Below are positions 42,146-49,691 of a DNA stretch of 64,000 bases, piece by piece. The translations under genes were made by a program, and so were the position numbers. A model generated the notes under the pieces. That model did not search any database. It worked only from the letters and a program-made list of their open reading frames with translations, and was not told the origin of the DNA. The stretch comes from an uncultured Alloprevotella sp. (GTDB taxonomy: Bacteria; Bacteroidota; Bacteroidia; Bacteroidales; Bacteroidaceae), in NCBI GenBank assembly GCA_944322095.1, contig CALUNU010000004.1, positions 1 to 64,000 on the forward strand, given 5' to 3'. How positions within the stretch are numbered: the stretch's first letter is position 1; every line of letters begins with the position of its first letter.

Positions 42146-43453
42146 TCAGTTGAAGGAAATGAGGCCGGGCTGTATTTCAAGCGGCTGTCCGTCGCTGCTC
42201 ACGCCCTCGGCCTTCTGCTTGATGTCGTTGAGCGTCTCTTTGCTGCGTTTGTTGGTGGCCGACTGCTCTACCAGGGAGATTACTTCGTCGTTGTCGAGGT
42301 CGTCGGGGCCGAAGAGGAACACCTTGTAGCGCTTCTTGACGCCCGCTTTCTTTTCGTCGCCGCCGTAGTATTGGTTGCGGCGCTCTTCGTTTTCTTCCTG
42401 GCGCTCGGCCTCGGCGCTTTCGATGGCTTCTTTCTCGGCGTCGTGTTTGTCTTTGATGCCCGGGATGTTGGTGATGCCGAAGCCCGTGGCCAGGATGGTG
42501 ATTTTTACCTTCTTGTCGAGCGAGGGATCGGTGGAGAGTCCCCATTTCGTTTCGACGTCGGGGCGGAACTTCGACATGAAGTCGTGCACCTCGTTCATCT
42601 CTTCCATCATGAGCGTGTCGCCTTCCTTTTCGGCGCAGAAGGAGATGGAGAGGAGCACCTTCTTCGAGTTGAAGATGTCGTTGTTGTTGAGCAGGGGCGA
42701 GTGGAGGGCGTCGTTGATGGCGTTGGTCACGCGGTTGTCGCCCTCGCCGTAGCCAGTCGACATGATGGCTACGCCGCCGTCTTTGAGCACGGTGCAGACG
42801 TCGTTGAAGTCGAGGTTGATGATGCCGTGCATGGTGATGATTTCGGCGATGCTGCGCGCGGCCACCGAGAGGGTGTCGTCGGCCTTCTCGAAGGCGCTGA
42901 GCACGTTAAGGTCGGGGTAGATTTCGCGCAGGCGCTCATTGTTGATGACAAGCAGTGCATCGACGTGTTTCGATATTTCCTCGACGCCGTCGAGGGCCTG
43001 GTCTATTTTTTTATTGCCTTCGAAGAGGAAGGGAATGGTGACAATGCCCACGGTGAGGATGCCCATTTCCTTGGCCTCGCGGGCAATGACGGGGGCGGCG
43101 CCTGTGCCCGTTCCGCCGCCCATGCCTGCGGTGATGAACACCATCTTCGTGCCGTCGTTGAGCATGCTGCGTATGTCGCCGATGCTTTCCTCGGCTGCCT
43201 CGCGGGCCCGGGCGGGGCGGTTGCCGGCGCCGAGGCCCTCTTTGCCCAGTTGGAGGCGGAAGGGGACGGGCGAGTCGCTCAGCGCCTTGCTGTCGGTGTT
43301 GCAAAGCACGAAGTTGACGTCGTGGATGCCTTCGCGGTACATGTGGTTCACGGCGTTGCCGCCGCCACCGCCCACGCCGATGACTTTTATAATGGAGGGT
43401 GTCGTCGTGGGGATGCCCATGTCGACTACCAGGTCTTGGTTGTTTTCAGACAT
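42146..43453 (-). CDS. ftsZ: Cell division protein FtsZ
   Basis: Tubulin-like GTPase that forms the division ring at midcell. The 435-residue protein has KVIGVGGGGGNAVNHMY near residue 22, the signature GMGGGTGTGAAPV near 110, IPFLFEGNKK, and the catalytic T7 loop NLDFNDV. After the tubulin C-terminal domain comes a highly charged linker (KHDAEKEAIESAEAERQEENEERR) and a module KRYKVFLFGPDDLDNDE. The extreme C-terminus LEIQPGLISFN does not match the usual FtsA-binding peptide. Follows ftsA by 37 bp. Confidence 0.95.
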   Translation of the reverse strand: MSENNQDLVVDMGIPTTTPSIIKVIGVGGGGGNAVNHMYREGIHDVNFVLCNTDSKALSDSPVPFRLQLGKEGLGAGNRPARAREAAEESIGDIRSMLNDGTKMVFITAGMGGGTGTGAAPVIAREAKEMGILTVGIVTIPFLFEGNKKIDQALDGVEEISKHVDALLVINNERLREIYPDLNVLSAFEKADDTLSVAARSIAEIITMHGIINLDFNDVCTVLKDGGVAIMSTGYGEGDNRVTNAINDALHSPLLNNNDIFNSKKVLLSISFCAEKEGDTLMMEEMNEVHDFMSKFRPDVETKWGLSTDPSLDKKVKITILATGFGITNIPGIKDKHDAEKEAIESAEAERQEENEERRNQYYGGDEKKAGVKKRYKVFLFGPDDLDNDEVISLVEQSATNKRSKETLNDIKQKAEGVSSDGQPLEIQPGLISFN

Positions 43454-43490
43454 TTCTTCGGTGTGTATGTGTTAAGCCGCAGTGCGCGGT

Positions 43491-44945
43491 TCAGTTTTTC
43501 TTGTCGTTTTTTCCCGAGAGCATAGCCGTTTCGTCATCGTCGCTGACGATGCCCGTAAGCGTGCTTTTGACGCGCTGCCACCACTGACGGCGTTTTTCGA
43601 GCTTCTGGTTTTTGCGCTCTTCCAGGTGGCGGCGTTCTTCCTCCTCGCGGGCTTTTTCCTCGGCGATGCGTGCGGCTTCGGCGTCGGCCTCGCGTTTTTT
43701 CTGCTCCTCTTCCTCCTTGCGTCGTTTTTCCTCCTCGGCTTTCTGTTTCAGCTCTTCGTCGGTGGGAAACATGTTGCCCTGCATGGCGGGGTCGCCTCCG
43801 CAGCAGTTTTCGGTGGCACCGTCGATGAGGGCGATAGCCGCGTTGTAGGCGCCGTTCTTGTTGAAGTCGGACGGCGTGGCGCGCATGGGCAGGCGGATGG
43901 CCTTGACGAAGCGCATCTTCTCGAAGCCCGTGAAGCGCGATATGGCGCGTTCGGTGCTGCGCAGGAGCGAGGCGCCGCCCGTCAGGACGATGCCGCCGTA
44001 GAGCTGGTTGCGCTCGTAGCCCGAGAGCTTTATCTGGTTGTCGATGTTGCGCACAATCTCTTCGACGCGGGCCTCGACGATGCTGCTGAACTCGTCGAAC
44101 TTGACGTTGCGGCCGTCGTGGAGCTGCAGGTCGGGGTGTTCGTTGTCTTTTTCGTCGTAGACGGCGGCACCGTGGGCCAGCTTGAGCTCTTCGGCTTCGT
44201 CGTCGTCGATTTGGAGCGAGGTGATGTCGTGCGTGATGTTTTCTCCGCCCAGCGGGATGACGGCCAGGTGGCGCAGGATGCCGCCCTTGTAGATGGCCAC
44301 CGAGGTGGTGCCGAAGCCCATGTCCACGAAAACGCAGCCCGAGCTCTTCTCGGCCTCGGTGAGCACGATGCCTGCCAGGCGCAGCGGCGTGATGAGCGTT
44401 TCAACGGTGTGGACGCCTGCCTTTTCGAAGCTGGTGCGCACGCAGTCGCAGATGCTTGTGGAGGCCACCACGTTGAGGAAGCGTCCTTCGATGTGGTCGG
44501 TGTAGAAGCCGATGGGGTCGAGCTGCGACTGCGTGCCGAGGCGGTATTCCTGCGGGATGACGTCGAGGATTTCGCGTCCCGGCGTGGTGGCACGGCGGTT
44601 GGCGTCGAGTATTTCGTCGACCGTCTCGTTGTCGACGATGCGCTTCTCGTTGAAGTTTTTCGAGATGGAGTTGGCCACGGTGTGCATGCCCATGCCTTCG
44701 ATGCCCACGTAGACCTGGCTGATGGTCTTCTGTAGCTTGTCTTCCAGCTTCTTTTTGATGCTCTTTATGCACTGGGCCATTTTGTCGGGGTTGAAGATGC
44801 TGCCCTTACGGATGAATGCCGCCGAGGGCTCCTGTGCATAGGCCAGCACCCGTATAGCGCCGTCGGGTTCCTTGCGTCCCGCCACGCCTGTCACTTTGGA
44901 GGAGCCTATCTCCAACGCCACGATGAATTTGTCTTCTGCTGCCAT
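43491..44945 (-). CDS. ftsA: Cell division protein FtsA
   Basis: Actin-like ATPase that tethers FtsZ to the inner membrane. The 484-residue protein begins FIVALEIGSSKVTGVAG (phosphate-1 motif). It has GIEGMGMHTV in the 1C domain, VFVDMGFGTTSVAIYKGG (phosphate-2) and YGGIVLTGGASLL (adenosine motif). Residues about 396-453 form an unusually long charged coiled coil. It is followed by an amphipathic stretch RRQWWQRVKSTLTGIV, the likely membrane-targeting helix, and an acidic then basic tail. Between ftsQ and ftsZ. Confidence 0.95.
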   Translation of the reverse strand: MAAEDKFIVALEIGSSKVTGVAGRKEPDGAIRVLAYAQEPSAAFIRKGSIFNPDKMAQCIKSIKKKLEDKLQKTISQVYVGIEGMGMHTVANSISKNFNEKRIVDNETVDEILDANRRATTPGREILDVIPQEYRLGTQSQLDPIGFYTDHIEGRFLNVVASTSICDCVRTSFEKAGVHTVETLITPLRLAGIVLTEAEKSSGCVFVDMGFGTTSVAIYKGGILRHLAVIPLGGENITHDITSLQIDDDEAEELKLAHGAAVYDEKDNEHPDLQLHDGRNVKFDEFSSIVEARVEEIVRNIDNQIKLSGYERNQLYGGIVLTGGASLLRSTERAISRFTGFEKMRFVKAIRLPMRATPSDFNKNGAYNAAIALIDGATENCCGGDPAMQGNMFPTDEELKQKAEEEKRRKEEEEQKKREADAEAARIAEEKAREEEERRHLEERKNQKLEKRRQWWQRVKSTLTGIVSDDDETAMLSGKNDKKN

Positions 44946-44954
44946 ATCGTATTT

Positions 44955-45686
44955 TTATTTTGTTTTTGTGCAAATGATTTGGTTCTCAAATTCCAAATTG
45001 ATGTTGGAATATTTGTTCCACCCCACGGCCGGCATCACTTTGGCGTAGAAGTGTTTCAGATTGGAGAGCTTGCGGTCGAAGCTCGTGGGCAGACCCAGAC
45101 AAACGAGCTGTGCGCCGACGCGGGGCACGAGCTCCACCTCGCCTTCGGGGCTGACGTTGATCTGTTCCACCAGTCCGTCCCAGAAGGGGTCGCTCCGCAG
45201 GGCCTTGCCCAGGGGCAGGAGGTGGCGCTGCACGTAGGCGCGGTCGGTGCGACCCGTCACGACGGGCAGGTCGGCCACGTAGTGCATGGGGCGCATGGCG
45301 TTGCCCTGTTCGTCCAGGTAGTAGCTGCTGCCGTCGGCGGCCATGACGCGCAGCAGGGGCAGGCGTTGCGTGACAACCACGTTGATGCGTCCGCCCGGCG
45401 TCTTGTAGCACACGGCGTTGCTGATGAAGGGATTTTTCTTCAGCGTGTCCTCAATGCGCTTGCTGCTCACCGAGTCGAGCAGCTGTCCCAGGGGGTAGAG
45501 CTGCTTTTCCTTCAGGATGCGCTCCACCTCGGCCTTGGTGATGAAGCCTGCGTGGGCGCTGTCGGTGACCACCATGGCCACCTGCGTGCAGCGCGTCGTG
45601 TCTTTGCTTCGGGCAAAGCGCGTGAAGGCAAAGACCAGATAAACCACGATGGCCAGGAGCAGGAGCAGTTTGAGAAGCGTTTTCAT
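44955..45686 (-). CDS. ftsQ: Cell division protein FtsQ/DivIB
   Basis: Bitopic inner-membrane division protein. The 243-residue sequence has an N-terminal membrane helix (LLKLLLLLAIVVYLVFAFTRF). A POTRA-like segment follows (SAHAGFITKAEVERILKEK, RIEDTLKKNPFISNAVCYK), then INVVVTQRLPLLRVMAADG and SSYYLDEQGNAMRP. It lies 9 bp before ftsA and 15 bp after murC, which fixes the identity despite the family's low conservation. Confidence 0.9.
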   Translation of the reverse strand: MKTLLKLLLLLAIVVYLVFAFTRFARSKDTTRCTQVAMVVTDSAHAGFITKAEVERILKEKQLYPLGQLLDSVSSKRIEDTLKKNPFISNAVCYKTPGGRINVVVTQRLPLLRVMAADGSSYYLDEQGNAMRPMHYVADLPVVTGRTDRAYVQRHLLPLGKALRSDPFWDGLVEQINVSPEGEVELVPRVGAQLVCLGLPTSFDRKLSNLKHFYAKVMPAVGWNKYSNINLEFENQIICTKTK

Positions 45687-45701
45687 GAGCTGCGGTGTGC
45701 G

Positions 45702-47081
45702 TCAGTTTTTGCTGTCGATGATGGCTGCCAGCTCGTCCATGTAGTTGTCGACGTCGCCGGCCCCCAGCACCATCAGCACGTCGAAGTCTTCGCGGCCCAC
45801 TATCCCGGGCAGCTCCTCTTTGTGGCAGAGTCGTTTTTCGATGCCGGGACGCAGCAGGTCGTAGATGAGGCGGCTTGTGACGCCCTCGATGGGTAGCTCG
45901 CGGGCGGGGTAGATGTCGAGCAGGATGACCTCGTCGAGCAGCGAGAGGCTCTCGGCAAACTCCTTATAGAAATCGCGCGTGCGCGTGTAGAGGTGGGGCT
46001 GGAAGATGCCCGTGAGTTTGCGTCCGCCAAAGACCTCGCGCACCGAGAGGATGCTCTGGCGCAGCTCGGCGGGGTGGTGGGCGTAGTCGCTCAGCAGGAC
46101 GTGGCGCTCGTTCTTGATGCGGAAGTCGAAGCGGCGATCCACGCCGGCATAGCTCTTCATGGCGGCGCGTATGTCGTCGGGGCCGACGCCTGCCAGCTGG
46201 GCCAGGGCCATGGCGGCGATGCCGTTCTCCACGTTGATGCTCACGGGCACGCCCAGCTCGATGCCCTCGATGTTGCCCAGGGGCGAGGCCAGGTCGAACG
46301 TGATGCGCCCATGGCCGATGCAGAGGTTCTCGGCGTGGAAGTCGCCCTCGTCGCGGCTGTAATCGTAGCGGCGCACGCCGGGCTGAAGGTCTTCGTGCAT
46401 TTTCAGGTTGCGGTGTATCACGAGGGCGCCGCCCGGCTGTATGAGACTGCTGTAATGGCGGAAGCTGTCGAGATAGGCCTCCTCGGTGCCGTAGATGTCG
46501 AGGTGGTCGGGGTCGGTGGCGGTGATGACCGAGGCGTAGGGCCGCAGGTGGTGGAACGAGCGGTCAAACTCGTCAGCCTCTATGACGACGTAGGGGCTCG
46601 TGGCCGAGAGCAGATAGTTGGTGCCGTAGTTTTTCGTGATGCCGCCCAGGAAGGCGTTGCAGCCCACGGGGCTTTGGTGCAGGATGTGGGCCGTCATGGC
46701 CGACGTGGTGGTCTTGCCGTGCGTGCCGGCCACGCAGAGCCCTTTGGCTGCGCGGGTGAGCGTGCCGAGCACCTCGGCGCGCTTCTGCACCGTGAAGCCG
46801 TGCTCGCGGAAGTAGGTGAGTTCCGTATGGTCGGCGGGGATGGCGGGCGTATAGACCACGAGCGTGTGGGCAGCGTCGAGGCAGGCGGCGGGGATGAGGC
46901 CCGTGTTGTCTTCATAATGGATGTCGGCCCCCTCCTGGCGGAGCTTTTCCGTCAGTTCGCTCGGGGTGCGGTCGTAGCCGCCCACGGCGATGCCTTTCGA
47001 CAGGAAGTAGCGTTCGATCGCGCTCATGCCGATGCCGCCGGCACCGACGAAATATGCTGAATGGATGTCTTCTGCTTTCAT
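45702..47081 (-). CDS. murC: UDP-N-acetylmuramate--L-alanine ligase
   Basis: MurC adds L-alanine to UDP-MurNAc with ATP, the first peptide step of peptidoglycan precursor synthesis. The 459-residue protein begins with the nucleotide motif YFVGAGGIGMSAIERY. It has the Mur-ligase P-loop GTHGKTTTSAM near residue 115, VVIEADEFDRSFHHLRP and the C-terminal DYAHHPAE motif, all characteristic. Starts 43 bp after murG. Confidence 0.97.
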   Translation of the reverse strand: MKAEDIHSAYFVGAGGIGMSAIERYFLSKGIAVGGYDRTPSELTEKLRQEGADIHYEDNTGLIPAACLDAAHTLVVYTPAIPADHTELTYFREHGFTVQKRAEVLGTLTRAAKGLCVAGTHGKTTTSAMTAHILHQSPVGCNAFLGGITKNYGTNYLLSATSPYVVIEADEFDRSFHHLRPYASVITATDPDHLDIYGTEEAYLDSFRHYSSLIQPGGALVIHRNLKMHEDLQPGVRRYDYSRDEGDFHAENLCIGHGRITFDLASPLGNIEGIELGVPVSINVENGIAAMALAQLAGVGPDDIRAAMKSYAGVDRRFDFRIKNERHVLLSDYAHHPAELRQSILSVREVFGGRKLTGIFQPHLYTRTRDFYKEFAESLSLLDEVILLDIYPARELPIEGVTSRLIYDLLRPGIEKRLCHKEELPGIVGREDFDVLMVLGAGDVDNYMDELAAIIDSKN

Positions 47082-47124
47082 GTTGTTTGGATGGATGGGT
47101 TATGGGGCGTGGCGCCGTGTGGCG

Positions 47125-48246
47125 TCACGCCTTTGCCTGCGTGGCCAGGCGGATAACTTCGTCGGCAATGTCGGCTGCGGCGTTGGGCCGTGCCAGCCGT
47201 CGGATGTTGGCAGCCAGCCGGTGCAGGCGTTCGGGCTCGGTTGCGAGGTTGATGGCCTGGGGCAGGAGGGTGCGGCGCGCGTCGGCGTCGGCCACGAAGA
47301 TGGCTGCGTCCTTCTGCACGAGGGCCAGGGCGTTTTTCGTCTGGTGGTCTTCGGCCACGTTGGGCGATGGCACGAGGATGGAAGGCTTGCCCAGCAGGCA
47401 GAGCTCCGAGATGCTGCCGGCGCCGGCGCGCGAAATGACGAGGTCGGCCGCGGCATAAGCCGTGCGCATGTCGGCGATGAAGTCGGCCACGTAGAGGTTG
47501 TCGGGGCGGCCGCGGCGTTGCAGTTCGTCGGCTATTTCCTTGCTGTAGAATTTCCCGGTCTGCCAGATGAACTGCACGTCCTTCTGCTGCTTGACGAGTT
47601 GCAGATTGCCCAGGATGCTCTCGTTGAGCGAGCGGGCTCCCAGCGAGCCGCCAATGACGAGGATGGTGCGCTTGCCGGGCACGAGGCCGAAGCTTGCGGC
47701 AGCCTCGTCCTTGCCCGTGCCGGGGGCCAGCAGGTTTTGGCGCACGGGGTTGCCCGTCATGACGATGCGGTCGGCCGGGAAGAAGCGCTCCATGCCCTCG
47801 TAGGCCACGCAGATGCGCCGTGCGCGCCGCGCCAGCAGCTTGTTGGTGACGCCGGCATACGAGTTTTGCTCCTGGATGAGCGTGGGCACGCCCATGGCAG
47901 CCGCGGCGGCCAGGGTGGGGCCGCTGGCATATCCGCCCACGCCGACGGCCACCATCGGGCGAAACTCGCCGATGATGCTCCGCGCCATGCGGCGGCAGCG
48001 CAGCGCTTTGAGCGCCACGCCGATGTTTTTCCACAAGTGCTTGCGGTCGAAGCCCTGCACGGGCAGTCCCTTTATTTCGTAGCCCGCCTCGGGCACGCGC
48101 TGCATCTCCATGCGCCCCTCGGCTCCCACGAAGAGGATGCGGGCGTCGGGGCGTTTTTCGCGGATGGCGTTGGCAATCGACACGGCCGGGAATATGTGGC
48201 CGCCCGTGCCGCCGCCGCTGATGATGACTCTGAGTTCGTCGTTCAT
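47125..48246 (-). CDS. murG: UDP-N-acetylglucosamine--lipid I GlcNAc transferase
   Basis: MurG converts lipid I to lipid II at the inner face of the cytoplasmic membrane. The 373-residue protein has the N-terminal motif ISGGGTGGHIFPAVSIA, VGVGGYASGP, LIQEQNSYAGVTNK and the C-terminal donor-binding region ISRAGAGSISELCLLGKPSILVP. It is the first gene of this transcription unit, with a promoter box 26 bp upstream. The genes that usually precede it in the cluster (murD, ftsW) are not adjacent. Confidence 0.97.
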   Translation of the reverse strand: MNDELRVIISGGGTGGHIFPAVSIANAIREKRPDARILFVGAEGRMEMQRVPEAGYEIKGLPVQGFDRKHLWKNIGVALKALRCRRMARSIIGEFRPMVAVGVGGYASGPTLAAAAAMGVPTLIQEQNSYAGVTNKLLARRARRICVAYEGMERFFPADRIVMTGNPVRQNLLAPGTGKDEAAASFGLVPGKRTILVIGGSLGARSLNESILGNLQLVKQQKDVQFIWQTGKFYSKEIADELQRRGRPDNLYVADFIADMRTAYAAADLVISRAGAGSISELCLLGKPSILVPSPNVAEDHQTKNALALVQKDAAIFVADADARRTLLPQAINLATEPERLHRLAANIRRLARPNAAADIADEVIRLATQAKA

Positions 48247-48271
48247 AACTTGGCCCTTCTATACTATTTTG

Positions 48272-48279
48272 CAAAAATA
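48272..48279 (-). promoter_or_regulatory. Promoter -7 box for the murG-murC-ftsQ-ftsA-ftsZ unit
   Basis: Minus-strand TATTTTTG 26 bp upstream of murG, indicating that the truncated division cluster has its own promoter. Confidence 0.6.
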
Positions 48280-48499
48280 ACAATAATATTTCGTAGCGCC
48301 TCGCCGTTTTCTCTTTTTTTGGGTGGGCAGCTGCACGTGGGCGGCACACGCCGCGGGGCGGCCTCCGGGCCCCTCTGTGGGGGCTGTGGAGGCCGCGATA
48401 AGTAAGTTTTGCTTTTTTAACGCCGACAGTGGCAGCCGGCGGCGCTTAATGCGTATTTTTACGGCACTAACCCATCGGCGCCACGCGTCGTTCAGGCCT

Positions 48500-48880
48500 A
48501 TGAAAGCATGTTTTCCCCGTTGTGTGCCCCTCGTGGGGCTGCTCTTGTCGCTGCTGCTGTCGGTGGCGGCCGTGCCGCTGCATGCGCAGGACGACTACGA
48601 CCTGCGCCGCGCCCGCAGCTACCTGCGCGAGGCGGAGTATTATGAAAAACGAGCCGCCTCCTACCTTCGCGAGGCGGAATATTACGAAAAGCGGGCTGCC
48701 TCGGCCCGCCGCGAGGCGGCCTACTGGCTGCGCCGTGGCGACGACGACCGCGCCAAGACCTACATGGAGCGCTTCGAGGACGCCATTGAGCGCCGCGAGA
48801 GCTACGAGCGCCGCGCCCGCGACGCCGAGGAGCGCGCCGACGACTATCGCCGCCGTGCCGCCCGCGTGTTGGAGCGATGA
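48500..48880 (+). CDS. Small secreted Arg/Glu-rich coiled-coil protein
   Basis: A 126-residue protein. The ATG at 48500 is chosen because it begins a signal peptide (VPLVGLLLSLLLSVAAVPLHAQ). The mature part is one long charged helix dominated by Arg, Glu, Ala and Tyr. A 14-residue unit YLREAEYYEKRAAS is repeated twice in tandem, then partly again (ARREAAYWLRR). Such proteins form coiled coils in the periplasm; I recognise no family. Divergent from murG. Confidence 0.7.
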   Translation: MKACFPRCVPLVGLLLSLLLSVAAVPLHAQDDYDLRRARSYLREAEYYEKRAASYLREAEYYEKRAASARREAAYWLRRGDDDRAKTYMERFEDAIERRESYERRARDAEERADDYRRRAARVLER

Positions 48881-49000
48881 TCAGACGGAAGGCCGCAGCA
48901 GTCGGGCGCGGGGGCCGGTGTTTGACGTTTGTGCGCGGACCGCTTCCGGCCGCCCGATGGGCCGGGACGAAGTGGGTCGGGCAAAGCGCGGCAGGCCTTG

Positions 49001-49339
49001 TGCGCCATATGGCAAAACGTTAAAGCGGACGCGCGCCTCCGTCCACCTTTCAGGCTTGTCGCGGCGTCGGGGAGAGATTTCGGGCCGACTCCGTGGGAGG
49101 TTTCGGAAAATCCATGGGACGGATTGCAGGTTTCAAGGGATGGATCGCTCGATCCATGGGGTGTTCCGACAAAGAAAAAGGTTCAGATTTGTGTCATGTA
49201 GCGTCAAAAAAAGCCCCCGCCGCAGGTTTTGCGGGAGAGCTTTTTTCGTTTGTTTCTCATTGTCAGTATTTTCTGATTTTCGTTCATTTGCGTGCGGTGG
49301 AGCGTGCGGCGAAAAATATCGTATTCTCTGTGTTAAAAA
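49001..49339 (-). repeat. Dispersed 339-bp intergenic element, copy D (inverted)
   Basis: Read on the minus strand it begins TTTTTAACACAGAGAATACG. It continues with ACGAAAATCAGAAAAT, CGCTACATGACAC, a palindromic centre (ATGGATCG...CGATCCAT at 49140-49157) and ends GTCCGCTTTAACGTTTTGCC then ATATGGCGC. It matches copies A and B block by block and in length. A hairpin with poly-A and poly-T edges (about 49205-49245) lies inside it. Positions 48881-49000 and 49340-49640 hold no supported gene. Confidence 0.85.
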
Positions 49340-49642
49340 GATGTCTTTCCATCCTTTCATACGCCGCTCCTCAGCCTTTGTGCGGGAGCAGCTGTCTGCT
49401 TTTCCGTCTCGCTCTGCTTGCGTGTTTTTTCAACGAATGAGCCGGGGTGTACAGTCGTCCGGGCTGGTCCCGGACGCGATTGTCTCTGTCTTCCCGGGTT
49501 TAGGTTGAGCCCTCTGTCAGGTCCTGTCGGGCGGCCTGTCCGTCGGGCAGGCGCGGCTCGGGCATGGCATACGTCAGGAGGCTCTATTGCAAATAGTTGC
49601 AGATGCTTTTGCTGTGTGTGGCGGCTAACGGTGTGAAAAAAA

Positions 49643-49672
49643 GACGACCCCGCCGCAGGCGGAGCCGTCGTC
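49643..49672 (-). terminator. Terminator after the sulfatase gene
   Basis: Arms GACGAC and GTCGTC with an inner GCCGC/GCGG stem, followed on the minus strand by a T run. Confidence 0.75.
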
Positions 49673-49691
49673 CGGGTTGGTCCCGTTGATG

